From: Actinophytocola sp.
GTDB lineage: Bacteria > Actinomycetota > Actinomycetes > Mycobacteriales > Pseudonocardiaceae
DNA length: 45,882 bases
Direction: 5' to 3'
Assembly (NCBI RefSeq): GCF_009379765.1
Contig: NZ_WHTD01000052.1
Coordinates: 1-45,882 of the forward strand
Shown here: positions 8,430 to 15,458 of the stretch, in pieces
Numbering within the stretch: the stretch's first letter is position 1
Layout: the number at the start of each line of letters is the position of its first letter
The notes under the pieces: model-generated
Seen by the model: the letters and a program-made list of their open reading frames with translations, nothing else
Told to the model about the DNA's origin: nothing
The model's database searches: none
Program-made: the position numbers and the translations under genes

Positions 8430-9164
8430 GTGACTGACCCGCTGGCGCCGTTGCTCGAGCTGCCCGGGGTGGACGACGCGGTGCGCGCCGCCCGCGATGC
8501 GGTGGACGAGGTGCACGGCCACCCGGCCAACCGCCGCGGCTGGCCGGCGACCGCGGCCGAGGCGTCGGTGCGTGCCGCGCGGGCGTCGGCCGCCCTCGAC
8601 GGGGGCGACCCGGAGATCCCCGCCGCCGGTGAGGTCGACGAGCCGCATCTCGCCGGAGCGCTCCGCATCGCCGAGTCGATCGGCACGCTCGTGCCGATCT
8701 GGCAGCGCGCGCCGATGCAGGCGTTGGCCCGGCTGCACGTGCTGGCCGCGACGGAGCTGGTGAGCGACGAGAAGCTGGGGCGGCCCCGGCCGAGCCGGGG
8801 CGTCACCCGCCGGCTGGACATCCTCGGCGACCTCGTGGCGGGCGGCACGTCGGTGCCCGGCGCGGTGCTGGTCGCGGTCGTGCACGGCGAGCTGCTCGCC
8901 TTGTCCGCGTTCGGTACCGCGGACGGCGTCGTGGCGCGTGCCGCGGCCCGGCTGACGACGATCGGCACCGGACTGGACCCGAAGGGCCTGATCGTGCCCG
9001 AGGTGTTCTTCCTGCGCCGGCAGGACGGCTACCGCGCGGCGGCGGCCGGCTTCGCCACCGGGACCGACGAGGGCCTCGCCGAGTGGATCGTGCTGTGCTG
9101 CGACGCGGTCGTGGCCGGCGCTCGCGAGGCGACGAGCATCGCCGAGGCGGCGCTGGCGCGCTGA
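8430..9164 (+). CDS. Fic-like fold protein without the catalytic motif (Rv3662c-like)
   Basis: This 244-residue protein matches the actinobacterial Rv3662c family, often labelled oxidoreductase without evidence. The reading suggests a Fido fold: residues 53-58 (SAALDG) resemble the inhibitory S/TxxxEG helix of class II Fic proteins. Residues 159-170 (SAFGTADGVVAR) sit where HPFxDGNGRxxR should be, keeping the Phe, a Gly and the last Arg but replacing the catalytic His by Ser and the nucleotide-binding Arg by Val. The C terminus (EWIVLCCDAVVAGAREA) resembles the final Fic helices. AMP transfer is therefore unlikely. It starts with GTG, divergent from acs. The Fic relation is inference from pattern; the protein itself is secure. 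Confidence 0.75.
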   Translation: MTDPLAPLLELPGVDDAVRAARDAVDEVHGHPANRRGWPATAAEASVRAARASAALDGGDPEIPAAGEVDEPHLAGALRIAESIGTLVPIWQRAPMQALARLHVLAATELVSDEKLGRPRPSRGVTRRLDILGDLVAGGTSVPGAVLVAVVHGELLALSAFGTADGVVARAAARLTTIGTGLDPKGLIVPEVFFLRRQDGYRAAAAGFATGTDEGLAEWIVLCCDAVVAGAREATSIAEAALAR

Positions 9165-9264
9165 CCTCGGCATTCAGCAGACTTCCAGTCCTTTTCGTCC
9201 GGGTCCGCGCATCATTGGTGGTGCGAGTCCCCCTTCCTCGCTGTGTAGTTGGGATCCCCACGGA

Positions 9265-9295
9265 GCGGGCCGAGATTCCTAGCGTCTCGGCCCGC
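9265..9295. terminator. Terminator hairpin between convergent genes
   Basis: An 11-bp perfect stem (9265-9275 with 9285-9295) and 9-nt loop sit between the genes ending at 9164 and 9312. Confidence 0.75.
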
Positions 9296-9311
9296 TTCCC
9301 CTGTGTGGCGG

Positions 9312-10067
9312 TCAGTCCCGCGTCGGCGTCTCGTCGAGGAACGGCTCGACGAGCGGCAGCACCAGGTCGGCCCGCCGGGTGAGGTCCATGTGCGTGGTGC
9401 CCGGCAGCACCGCGAGCCGCGAGTCCGGGATGTGCTGCCGCATCTCGGCCGCGTGGTCGACCCGCACGAAGTCCGTGTCCCCCACGACGATCAGCACCGG
9501 CGACGCGACCGCCCCGAGGTCGTCGGCCGACCAGTCCAGCTTCTCCGGCAGCGCCGAGGCCTTGGCCATGAACACCTCGAAGTGCTCCGGCACGGGCGCG
9601 ACGGCCAGGTAGGCGTCGCGCATCGCCGCGAAGTCGGCCTCGGTGGGCAACCGCTTGGAGTGGGGATCCAACGCGAAGACCTCCGGGTGGTACCCGTCGG
9701 CCCGGAAGTGCACGCCCGCGACGACGAGTCGCCCGGCCCGCTCCGGGTACGCCATGGCGACCTGCAGCGAGACGAGCCCGCCCAAGGAGAACCCGAAGAA
9801 GTCGGCCTTCTCGATGCCGAGCTCGTCGAGCAACCCGACGACGTCGCCGGCGAGATGGGAGAGCTCGAAGGGTCGCTCGGTGTCCGCGGTGTGCCCGTGC
9901 CCCTGCAGCTCGACCGCGATGACCCGCCGCGTCCGCGCCAGCGCCGGCAACACGGCCGCGAACGTGAGGTCGATGGTGAGGAGCCCGCCGTGCAGGAGCA
10001 CCAGCGGCTCACCCGAGCCGTGGACCTCGTAGTAGATGTCCAGGCCGTTGACGTGCGCATAGCTCAT
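9312..10067 (-). CDS. Alpha/beta fold hydrolase
   Basis: The compact 251-residue hydrolase has an oxyanion segment LVLLHGG, nucleophile elbow GFSLGG (Ser), an acid in VVGDTDFVRVDHA and the catalytic His in PGTTHMDL, so the triad is complete. It resembles 3-oxoadipate enol-lactonase or proline-iminopeptidase-like members, but nothing identifies the substrate. It is the last gene of the minus-strand run that begins at nagZ and lies 75 bp after murQ, so it may be co-transcribed with the peptidoglycan-recycling genes; a link in function is only suggested by position. The ATG follows GGAGACCGC. Confidence 0.85.
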   Translation of the reverse strand: MSYAHVNGLDIYYEVHGSGEPLVLLHGGLLTIDLTFAAVLPALARTRRVIAVELQGHGHTADTERPFELSHLAGDVVGLLDELGIEKADFFGFSLGGLVSLQVAMAYPERAGRLVVAGVHFRADGYHPEVFALDPHSKRLPTEADFAAMRDAYLAVAPVPEHFEVFMAKASALPEKLDWSADDLGAVASPVLIVVGDTDFVRVDHAAEMRQHIPDSRLAVLPGTTHMDLTRRADLVLPLVEPFLDETPTRD

Positions 10068-10142
10068 GGTGCGGTCTCCGTTCGCGGTGGGTGCCCGACA
10101 CTCACGCGTCGAACGAGGACCGCGCCGATCGACACGGCAGGG

Positions 10143-11066
10143 TCAGACAGTCGCACCCAGCGTCAGGAGGGCCTGCCGCACGTGGCCGTCGGCGGCCGCC
10201 AGCGCCGCTGCCGCCCGCGCGGAGTCCACTCCGGACAGGAGGTGGACCAGGGCCACCTTCAGGTCGCCCCGGGCCTCGTCCAGGGCCTCGGAGCACTCGT
10301 GGAGGTCCTGGCCCGTCGCCTCGCGGAGGATGCGCAGGGTGCGACCGCGCAGCTTCGCGTTGGTCGCGCGCATCGACACCATCAGGTTCGAGTAGGTCCG
10401 GCCCAGCTTGACCATCACGGCCGTCGAGAACGCCGTGAGGACCAGCTTCTGCGCGGTGCCGGCCTTCATCCGGGTGGAGCCGGCGACCGCCTCGGGGCCG
10501 GTGTCCACCTCGATCAGCACGTCGATGTGGTTGAACCGGGTCGCGTGCGGGTTCGAGAACACGAGCCCGGTGCGGGCGCCGAGCGCCCCCGCCGCTCGCA
10601 GCGCGCCCAGCACGTACGGGGTGCGGCCGGACGCGGTGAGCCCGAGCACGAAGTCGCCCGGTGACGCGTCGCGGGTGAGCTCCGCGGCGCCGCCCTCCTC
10701 GTCGTCCTCGGCGTCCTCCACCGAGCTCCGCAGCGCCCTGGTCCCGCCGGCGTGGTGGACGACGAACCACTCGGCCGGCGCGTTGTACGTCGGCGCCAGC
10801 TCGGCGGCGTCCAGGGTCGCCATGCGGCCGGACGTGCCGGCGCCGACGTAGTGCACCCGGTGTCCGGTGCGCAACGCCTCGGCTGCCAGGTCGACGGCCG
10901 TGGCCAGCGCCGGCAACGCGGCCGCCACCGCGTCCGGCACCAGGCGGTCCTCGGCGTTGATCGATCTGAGGAGGTCGAGGGTGGACAGCTGGTCCAGGTC
11001 GGTCGTGCGCGGGTTACGCCGCTCGGTCGGCGAGTCGACGTGTACGGCCTGGCGCGGCACTGTCAT
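10143..11066 (-). CDS. murQ: N-acetylmuramic acid 6-phosphate etherase
   Basis: MurQ cleaves the lactyl ether of MurNAc-6-phosphate to give GlcNAc-6-phosphate and D-lactate in the cytoplasm. The sequence has the SIS sugar-phosphate domain with VHYVGAGTSGRMATLDAAELAPTY cut here into its key parts: GAGTSGR phosphate-binding loop and the DAAELAPTY segment with the catalytic Glu. Later come SGRTPYVLGAL, ANPHATRFN-like and GSTRMKAGTAQK motifs typical of MurQ. The start chosen is the ATG at 11066, with GGGGGAG six bases upstream; an in-frame TTG at 11081 overlaps that site and is less likely. It lies 18 bp after murR, so the two form an operon. Confidence 0.95.
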   Translation of the reverse strand: MTVPRQAVHVDSPTERRNPRTTDLDQLSTLDLLRSINAEDRLVPDAVAAALPALATAVDLAAEALRTGHRVHYVGAGTSGRMATLDAAELAPTYNAPAEWFVVHHAGGTRALRSSVEDAEDDEEGGAAELTRDASPGDFVLGLTASGRTPYVLGALRAAGALGARTGLVFSNPHATRFNHIDVLIEVDTGPEAVAGSTRMKAGTAQKLVLTAFSTAVMVKLGRTYSNLMVSMRATNAKLRGRTLRILREATGQDLHECSEALDEARGDLKVALVHLLSGVDSARAAAALAAADGHVRQALLTLGATV

Positions 11067-11084
11067 GTTTGTCTCCCCCAAGGA

Positions 11085-12017
11085 TCACTTGCCGGTCTCT
11101 CGCGCCTTGCGGCGACCGTCGTGGCGGGTCTCCAGCCGATGCGAGCCCACCGCGTCCCGGGTTTCGTCCAGCGCCTTCATCGAGTCGGTCAGGTGTCGCT
11201 GGGCCACCCCGATGAACAGGCAGTCGATGACCGTGAGCTGGGCGATGCGGCTGGCCATCGCGCCGGAGCGGAAGGTGGTCTCCCGCGCGGCGGTGGTCAG
11301 CACCAGGTCGGCCACCTCGCTGATCGGCGCGGTGGGGAAGTTGGTCAGCGCCACGGTCGTCGCCCCGGCCCGCCGGGCCTCGCGCAGCGCCTCGACGGTG
11401 TCCTGGGTCGCGCCGGTGTGCGAGATGGCGAACGCGACGTCGCCCTCCCCGAGCACCGCCGCCGAGGTCAGCATGATGTGGGTGTCGCTCCAGGCGAAGC
11501 TGATCCGGCCGATCCGGTGCAGCTTCTGCTGCAGGTCGGCGGCCACGAACGCGCTGGCGCCGACGCCGTAGACGTCGACCCGGTTGGCCCCGGCCAGCGC
11601 CGTGACCACCTTCTCGAGGACGTCGATGTCGAGCTGGGCGGCGGTCTCCTCCACCGCGCGGGCGTCGGCGAAGGTGACCTTGCCCACGACGCTCGCCAGC
11701 TCGTCGTCGGGGGCGATCTCGCCGCCCAGGTCACGCTCGGCGTGAACCTCGGATCGGGCGGTGTCCGCGGCCAGGGCGATGCGCAGTTCGGGGTAGCCGC
11801 CGACGCCGATGGCCTTGCAGAACCGGGTGACGGTGGTCTCGCTGGTACCGGCCTCCTCGGCGACCTCGGTGATGCTTCGACGGGCCACTGTGGAGGGGCT
11901 GTCCAGAACCACTTTGGCCACGCGCTGCTCAGCGCGGGCCAGACCGGGCAGCAGCGACCGGATACGAACCAGGGGACTTGACTCAGTGTGTTGTGTGGTC
12001 ATGGCACTCGCGCTCAC
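11085..12017 (-). CDS. murR: MurR/RpiR-family transcriptional regulator
   Basis: The 310-residue regulator has an N-terminal RpiR helix-turn-helix (about residues 15-95, with TEVAEEAGTSETTVTRFCKA as recognition region) and a C-terminal SIS sugar-phosphate-binding domain (about 135-275, VDVYGVGASAFVAADLQ). Proteins of this kind beside murQ repress MurNAc catabolism and are released by MurNAc-6-phosphate. The GTG at 12017 lies exactly six bases after a TAAGTT box, suggesting a leaderless start; the ATG at 12002 is an alternative. Target sites are probably in the AT-richer gap 12018-12180. Family assignment is sure; the ligand is inferred from the neighbourhood. Confidence 0.88.
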   Translation of the reverse strand: MSASAMTTQHTESSPLVRIRSLLPGLARAEQRVAKVVLDSPSTVARRSITEVAEEAGTSETTVTRFCKAIGVGGYPELRIALAADTARSEVHAERDLGGEIAPDDELASVVGKVTFADARAVEETAAQLDIDVLEKVVTALAGANRVDVYGVGASAFVAADLQQKLHRIGRISFAWSDTHIMLTSAAVLGEGDVAFAISHTGATQDTVEALREARRAGATTVALTNFPTAPISEVADLVLTTAARETTFRSGAMASRIAQLTVIDCLFIGVAQRHLTDSMKALDETRDAVGSHRLETRHDGRRKARETGK

Positions 12018-12023
12018 GTGGGA

Positions 12024-12053
12024 AACTTACTAACCGGCAGGTGGGTCAACAAG
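12024..12053 (-). promoter_or_regulatory. Putative leaderless promoter of murR
   Basis: On the minus strand CTTGTT (12048-12053) and TAAGTT (12024-12029) are 18 bp apart. The -10 box is followed by six bases and then the GTG at 12017, placing the predicted transcription start on the start codon. The surrounding gap (12018-12180) is clearly richer in A and T than its flanks and also holds a GGTTG...CAACC imperfect palindrome near 12150-12175, a possible operator. Confidence 0.45.
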
Positions 12054-12180
12054 ACGGCAGCCGCTGTCTTGGGACAACGCTACCCAACAAAGGCGGAAAA
12101 TTCAGATGTCGTGGTGCTTGCTCAACATCGGAATCGACGGTCAGGGGCAGGTTGTTAGCGTTTCAACCAGTTTTTCAATC

Positions 12181-13941
12181 TCATCGTGATCTGAGCTGCC
12201 AGCCGTCTGCCTGCACTTTGTGGGGTTCTTTCTCACCGTTGAGGAGCGTTTGAACACTGTCCGTGATGGCGAGCCCGTCGAGGGATATTCCCCGCCCGGT
12301 GTACCGGGCGTCGGTAGTGAACCGCCAGCGCAGCGTGATCTCCGCAGCGTGCGGTAGTTGCGCACGCACCTTCCACCAGTCCCGGTGGCCCGATCCGGAC
12401 AACGACGTGACCGTTTCGTCCGGTGCGCCGCGGCCCGAGACGGACAGCGGGACGGCCGTCCAGGTGGTCCCGTCCGTGCTCGACTCGAGGACCAGGAGGT
12501 CCGTCGACTCAGAGTCGACGAATGCGTCGAAGTTCACCCGTACGGGGCCCGTCGGCCGCAGGGGGAGGGTCGTCAGCGTGGCCTGTGACGCGTCCCCGAT
12601 GCCGGTGTACCACGCGTCCCGGCCGCGCTTGGGCCGGACCGCGAGCGACTTCGCCAGACCGGTGCAGAGGACCTCGCGCGCGAGGTTGATCGAACCCCAG
12701 CTGCGGCTCGGGTGCACCCGGTTGGTCAGCAGGATCGCGAACGACCGCGACGCCGGGTCGATGACCACGTCGGTGCCCGTGTACCCGGTGTGCCCGGCCG
12801 TGTGCGCCCCGGAGAGCCCGCCCATGTACCAGATCTGGTTGAGCTCGAACCCGTAGCCGTGGTCGTCGCCGGGGAAGGCCTCGTTGTGGTTGTCGATCAT
12901 CGCCTGAACGGTGTCCGGGCGCATGATCCGGTGCCCGCGGTAGGTGCCGCCGTTGAGGATCGTCTGGGCCAGGATCGCCATGTCGTTCGCGGTGGAGAAC
13001 ACCCCCGCGTGCCCGGCGACGCCGCCGAGTGACCAGGCGTTCTCGTCGTGCACCGAGCCGCGCACCATGCCGCGCGGCGGCGTGGTCTGGAACTCGGTGG
13101 CCGCGATCCGGTCGAGCTTCTCGGCCGGCGGGTTGTATCCGGTGTCGACCATGCGCAGCGGGCCGGTGATCCGTTCGGCGACCACCTTGTCCAGCGTCTT
13201 GCCGGTGAGCCGCTCGACCAGGACGCCCAGCGTGATCAGGTTCAGGTCCGAGTACTCGTAGTTCGTGCCGGGTGTGGTGCGTGGCGCGACATCCATCACG
13301 GCCTTGATCCGCGACGGCGGGTCCGGGTACGCCGACCACAGCGGCAGCCACGACACCAGCCCCGACGTGTGCGTCAGCAGCTGGCCGACGGTGATCGACT
13401 CCTTGCCGTTCACACCGAACTCGGGCAGGTAGGTCGCCGCGGGCGCGTCGACGTCGATCTCGCCCCGCTCCGCCAGCTGCATCACGAGGATCGAGGTGAA
13501 GAGCTTCGACACCGAGGCCATGTCGAAGATGGTGTCGGTGCGCATCGGCACCTTGTCGGCGTCCGGCAGCTCGGTGCCCGCGCCGTCGGCGTAGCGCACC
13601 GCGTAGCCGGCCGTCTCGCGGCTGACGACCACGCCGTCGTGGGCGAGCAGCGTGACCGCGCCGGAGTACAGCGGGTGGTCCGTGTTCGGCGTCGGGTGGG
13701 TCCGGGTCCACCCGTCGATGCGGCCCAGCGCCTCGTCGATGGGTGCCGGATCCAGCCCGACCGAGCGCGGCGAACCGTCCCGCAGCACGGTTCTCGGCGA
13801 CGCGAAGCCCTGCTGGGGCCGGTCGAACCGGCCGGTCGGGTCGCCGCCGTGCGGCTCGGCGCTCACCGCCGCGCCCGCCGTCGTGGTGACGGTGCTGAGC
13901 ACGGCGAGCAGGGCAACGGATAACACGCTTCGCCTGAACAT
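12181..13941 (-). CDS. Exported serine hydrolase, class C beta-lactamase fold (AmiE-like)
   Basis: The 586-residue protein begins with a signal peptide (FRRSVLSVALLAVLSTVTTTAGA). A penicillin-binding-protein/beta-lactamase domain follows, with the SxxK motif SVSK (about residues 143-146), a Tyr motif YSD near 230 and an HTG motif in AGHTGYTG, the set used by serine amidases and esterases. The last 150 residues form an extra beta-rich domain. In Bacillus subtilis a protein of this type (AmiE) releases peptide from MurNAc in an operon with nagZ, namZ, murR and murQ, the same set found here, so muropeptide amidase is the best inference. The ATG at 13941 has CGAGG upstream; GTG at 13947 is an alternative. 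Confidence 0.82.
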   Translation of the reverse strand: MFRRSVLSVALLAVLSTVTTTAGAAVSAEPHGGDPTGRFDRPQQGFASPRTVLRDGSPRSVGLDPAPIDEALGRIDGWTRTHPTPNTDHPLYSGAVTLLAHDGVVVSRETAGYAVRYADGAGTELPDADKVPMRTDTIFDMASVSKLFTSILVMQLAERGEIDVDAPAATYLPEFGVNGKESITVGQLLTHTSGLVSWLPLWSAYPDPPSRIKAVMDVAPRTTPGTNYEYSDLNLITLGVLVERLTGKTLDKVVAERITGPLRMVDTGYNPPAEKLDRIAATEFQTTPPRGMVRGSVHDENAWSLGGVAGHAGVFSTANDMAILAQTILNGGTYRGHRIMRPDTVQAMIDNHNEAFPGDDHGYGFELNQIWYMGGLSGAHTAGHTGYTGTDVVIDPASRSFAILLTNRVHPSRSWGSINLAREVLCTGLAKSLAVRPKRGRDAWYTGIGDASQATLTTLPLRPTGPVRVNFDAFVDSESTDLLVLESSTDGTTWTAVPLSVSGRGAPDETVTSLSGSGHRDWWKVRAQLPHAAEITLRWRFTTDARYTGRGISLDGLAITDSVQTLLNGEKEPHKVQADGWQLRSR

Positions 13942-13957
13942 GGCCACCTCGAAGTAG

Positions 13958-14194
13958 TCACTGAGTCTGTGGCGACCAGCGTGTTGTGGTCATCTCGACT
14001 GCCGCCAATTCCGACTTTTCCATCACTGAGTTTTATGGCGACCAGCGCGCTGACGCGATCGCGCCGGCAGGGCGGTTCCGGCGCACGATCACGCCGGCGG
14101 TGCTCCGGTGCCCTGCCACCGCGATCGCGTGCCTTCGGCACAGAGCGCGCTCCGTGGTCATCTCGACTGCCGCCAATTCCGACTTTTCCATCAC
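13958..14194. repeat. Direct and inverted repeats between namZ and the amiE-like gene
   Basis: A 41-bp direct repeat is present at 13986-14026 and 14154-14194, identical over its length. A shorter repeat of about 24 bp (TCACTGAGT...GGCGACCAGCG) flanks the first copy at 13958-13981 and 14023-14047. Between the two long copies lies an inverted repeat with 19-nt arms, 17 of 19 matching (14055-14073 and 14110-14128), enclosing a smaller CCGGCG/CGCCGG hairpin. The second long copy overlaps the namZ stop codon. It looks like a duplication or a small non-autonomous insertion; it may also serve as an attenuator inside the operon. Confidence 0.8.
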
Positions 14195-15456
14195 CTGTAG
14201 ATGAGATACCGCTCCCGCAGCTTCGCGAAAGCCGTGAGCTCGCCCCGCCAGGCGCCGATCACCTCGTCGACCCCGGCGCCCGCGTCGACCATCAGACGCA
14301 GCCGGTCGGAGCCGGAGAGCTTGTCGATGTAGTTGTCCGGCCGCCAGCCGAACACGTCCGGATGCGCCTGCTTCGCGGTGACGATCATGGTGACCGCCGT
14401 GCGGATGGCGTCGAAGCGGCGCTCGTCGGTGATGTGCACCTGGACCCCACCGCAGGTCTCGTTGACCCATTTGGAGAACGTCGGTGCGAAGTAGTGCTCG
14501 CGGAACCGCACACCGGGCAGCCGCGCCGCGTTGAGCGCCTCGGCCCAGTGCCAGTCGATGCCGGGCGCGCCGATGATCTCGAACGGCCGGGTGGTGCCGC
14601 GGCCCTCGGACAGGACGGTGCCCTCGAACAGGCACGTGCCGGGGTAGGCGAGCGCGGTGTGCGGGGTGGGCATGTTGGGGCTGGGCAGGACCCACTGCAG
14701 GCCGGTCTCGGAGAACAGCTCGTCGCGCCGCCAGCCGCGCAGCCGCACGACCTCGAGGCTCTCCAGCCGCCCGCCCGCGTCCGCGGTCAGGAACTCCGCG
14801 TCGAAGAGCCTGGCCAGCTCGCCGACGGTCATGCCGTGCTGCTGGACGATCGGCTTGCGGCCGACGCCGGAGGAGAACGCCGGGTCCAGCATCGGGCCCG
14901 CCGGCTTGCCACCGACCGGGTTGGACCGGTCGAGCACCACGACCGCCGTGCCGGTGAGGACCGACGCGTGCATCGCCGTGTACATGCTCCAGATGTAGGT
15001 GTAGAAGCGCGAGCCGACATCGGCGATGTCGAAGACGAGCGTGTCGATGGCGGACTTGGTGAACAGCCCCGCGAGCTTGGTCGCGGTGGCGCCGTATGCG
15101 TCGTAGACCGGGACCTGGGTGCGCGGGTCGAGATAGTCGCCCTCGGAGCCGCCCGCCTGCGCGGTTCCGCGGAAGCCGTGCTCGGGCCCGAACACCGCGG
15201 TCGGCGTGACGCCGGCGGCCACCATCGAGTCGACGATGTGGGTCTGGTCGCGCAGCACGCCGGTGGGGTTGGTGAGGACACCGATCTTGTGCCCGCGGAA
15301 CTTGCTCCAGTCGTCGGCCGCCAGCAGGTCGGCCGCCGGGGTCACGCCGCCGCCGTGTCCTTGGGTCGTCGGCTCCGTGGCGGCCGGGCCCGCGGCCGCC
15401 ACGGTCAACGCGGGGGCCGCCAGTGCGGATGCCGTCAGGAAACGTCGTCGGTCCAT
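14191..15456 (-). CDS. namZ: Exo-beta-N-acetylmuramidase, DUF1343 family
   Basis: NamZ removes non-reducing-end MurNAc from peptidoglycan fragments. This 421-residue copy starts MDRRRFLTASALAAPALT, a Tat-type signal, so it is exported folded. The DUF1343 hallmark FGPEHGFRG is at residues 89-97 (Glu92 and His93 are the conserved candidates for catalysis). Later conserved pieces include FDIADVGSRFYTYIW, LDRSNPVGG, GLQWVLPSPNMPT and EGRGTTRPFEIIGAP. The start lies within a few bases of the nagZ stop, so the two are translationally coupled. An in-frame GTG at 15465 is an alternative start. Clustering with nagZ, an AmiE-like gene and murQR strongly supports the function. Confidence 0.92.
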   Translation of the reverse strand: MDRRRFLTASALAAPALTVAAAGPAATEPTTQGHGGGVTPAADLLAADDWSKFRGHKIGVLTNPTGVLRDQTHIVDSMVAAGVTPTAVFGPEHGFRGTAQAGGSEGDYLDPRTQVPVYDAYGATATKLAGLFTKSAIDTLVFDIADVGSRFYTYIWSMYTAMHASVLTGTAVVVLDRSNPVGGKPAGPMLDPAFSSGVGRKPIVQQHGMTVGELARLFDAEFLTADAGGRLESLEVVRLRGWRRDELFSETGLQWVLPSPNMPTPHTALAYPGTCLFEGTVLSEGRGTTRPFEIIGAPGIDWHWAEALNAARLPGVRFREHYFAPTFSKWVNETCGGVQVHITDERRFDAIRTAVTMIVTAKQAHPDVFGWRPDNYIDKLSGSDRLRLMVDAGAGVDEVIGAWRGELTAFAKLRERYLIYR

Positions 15457-15458
15457 GC

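Noticed and set aside
9180..9250. A tRNA-like stretch with GTGCGAGTCCCCC resembling a T-loop
   Set aside because: No acceptor stem, D arm or anticodon arm can be formed around it.
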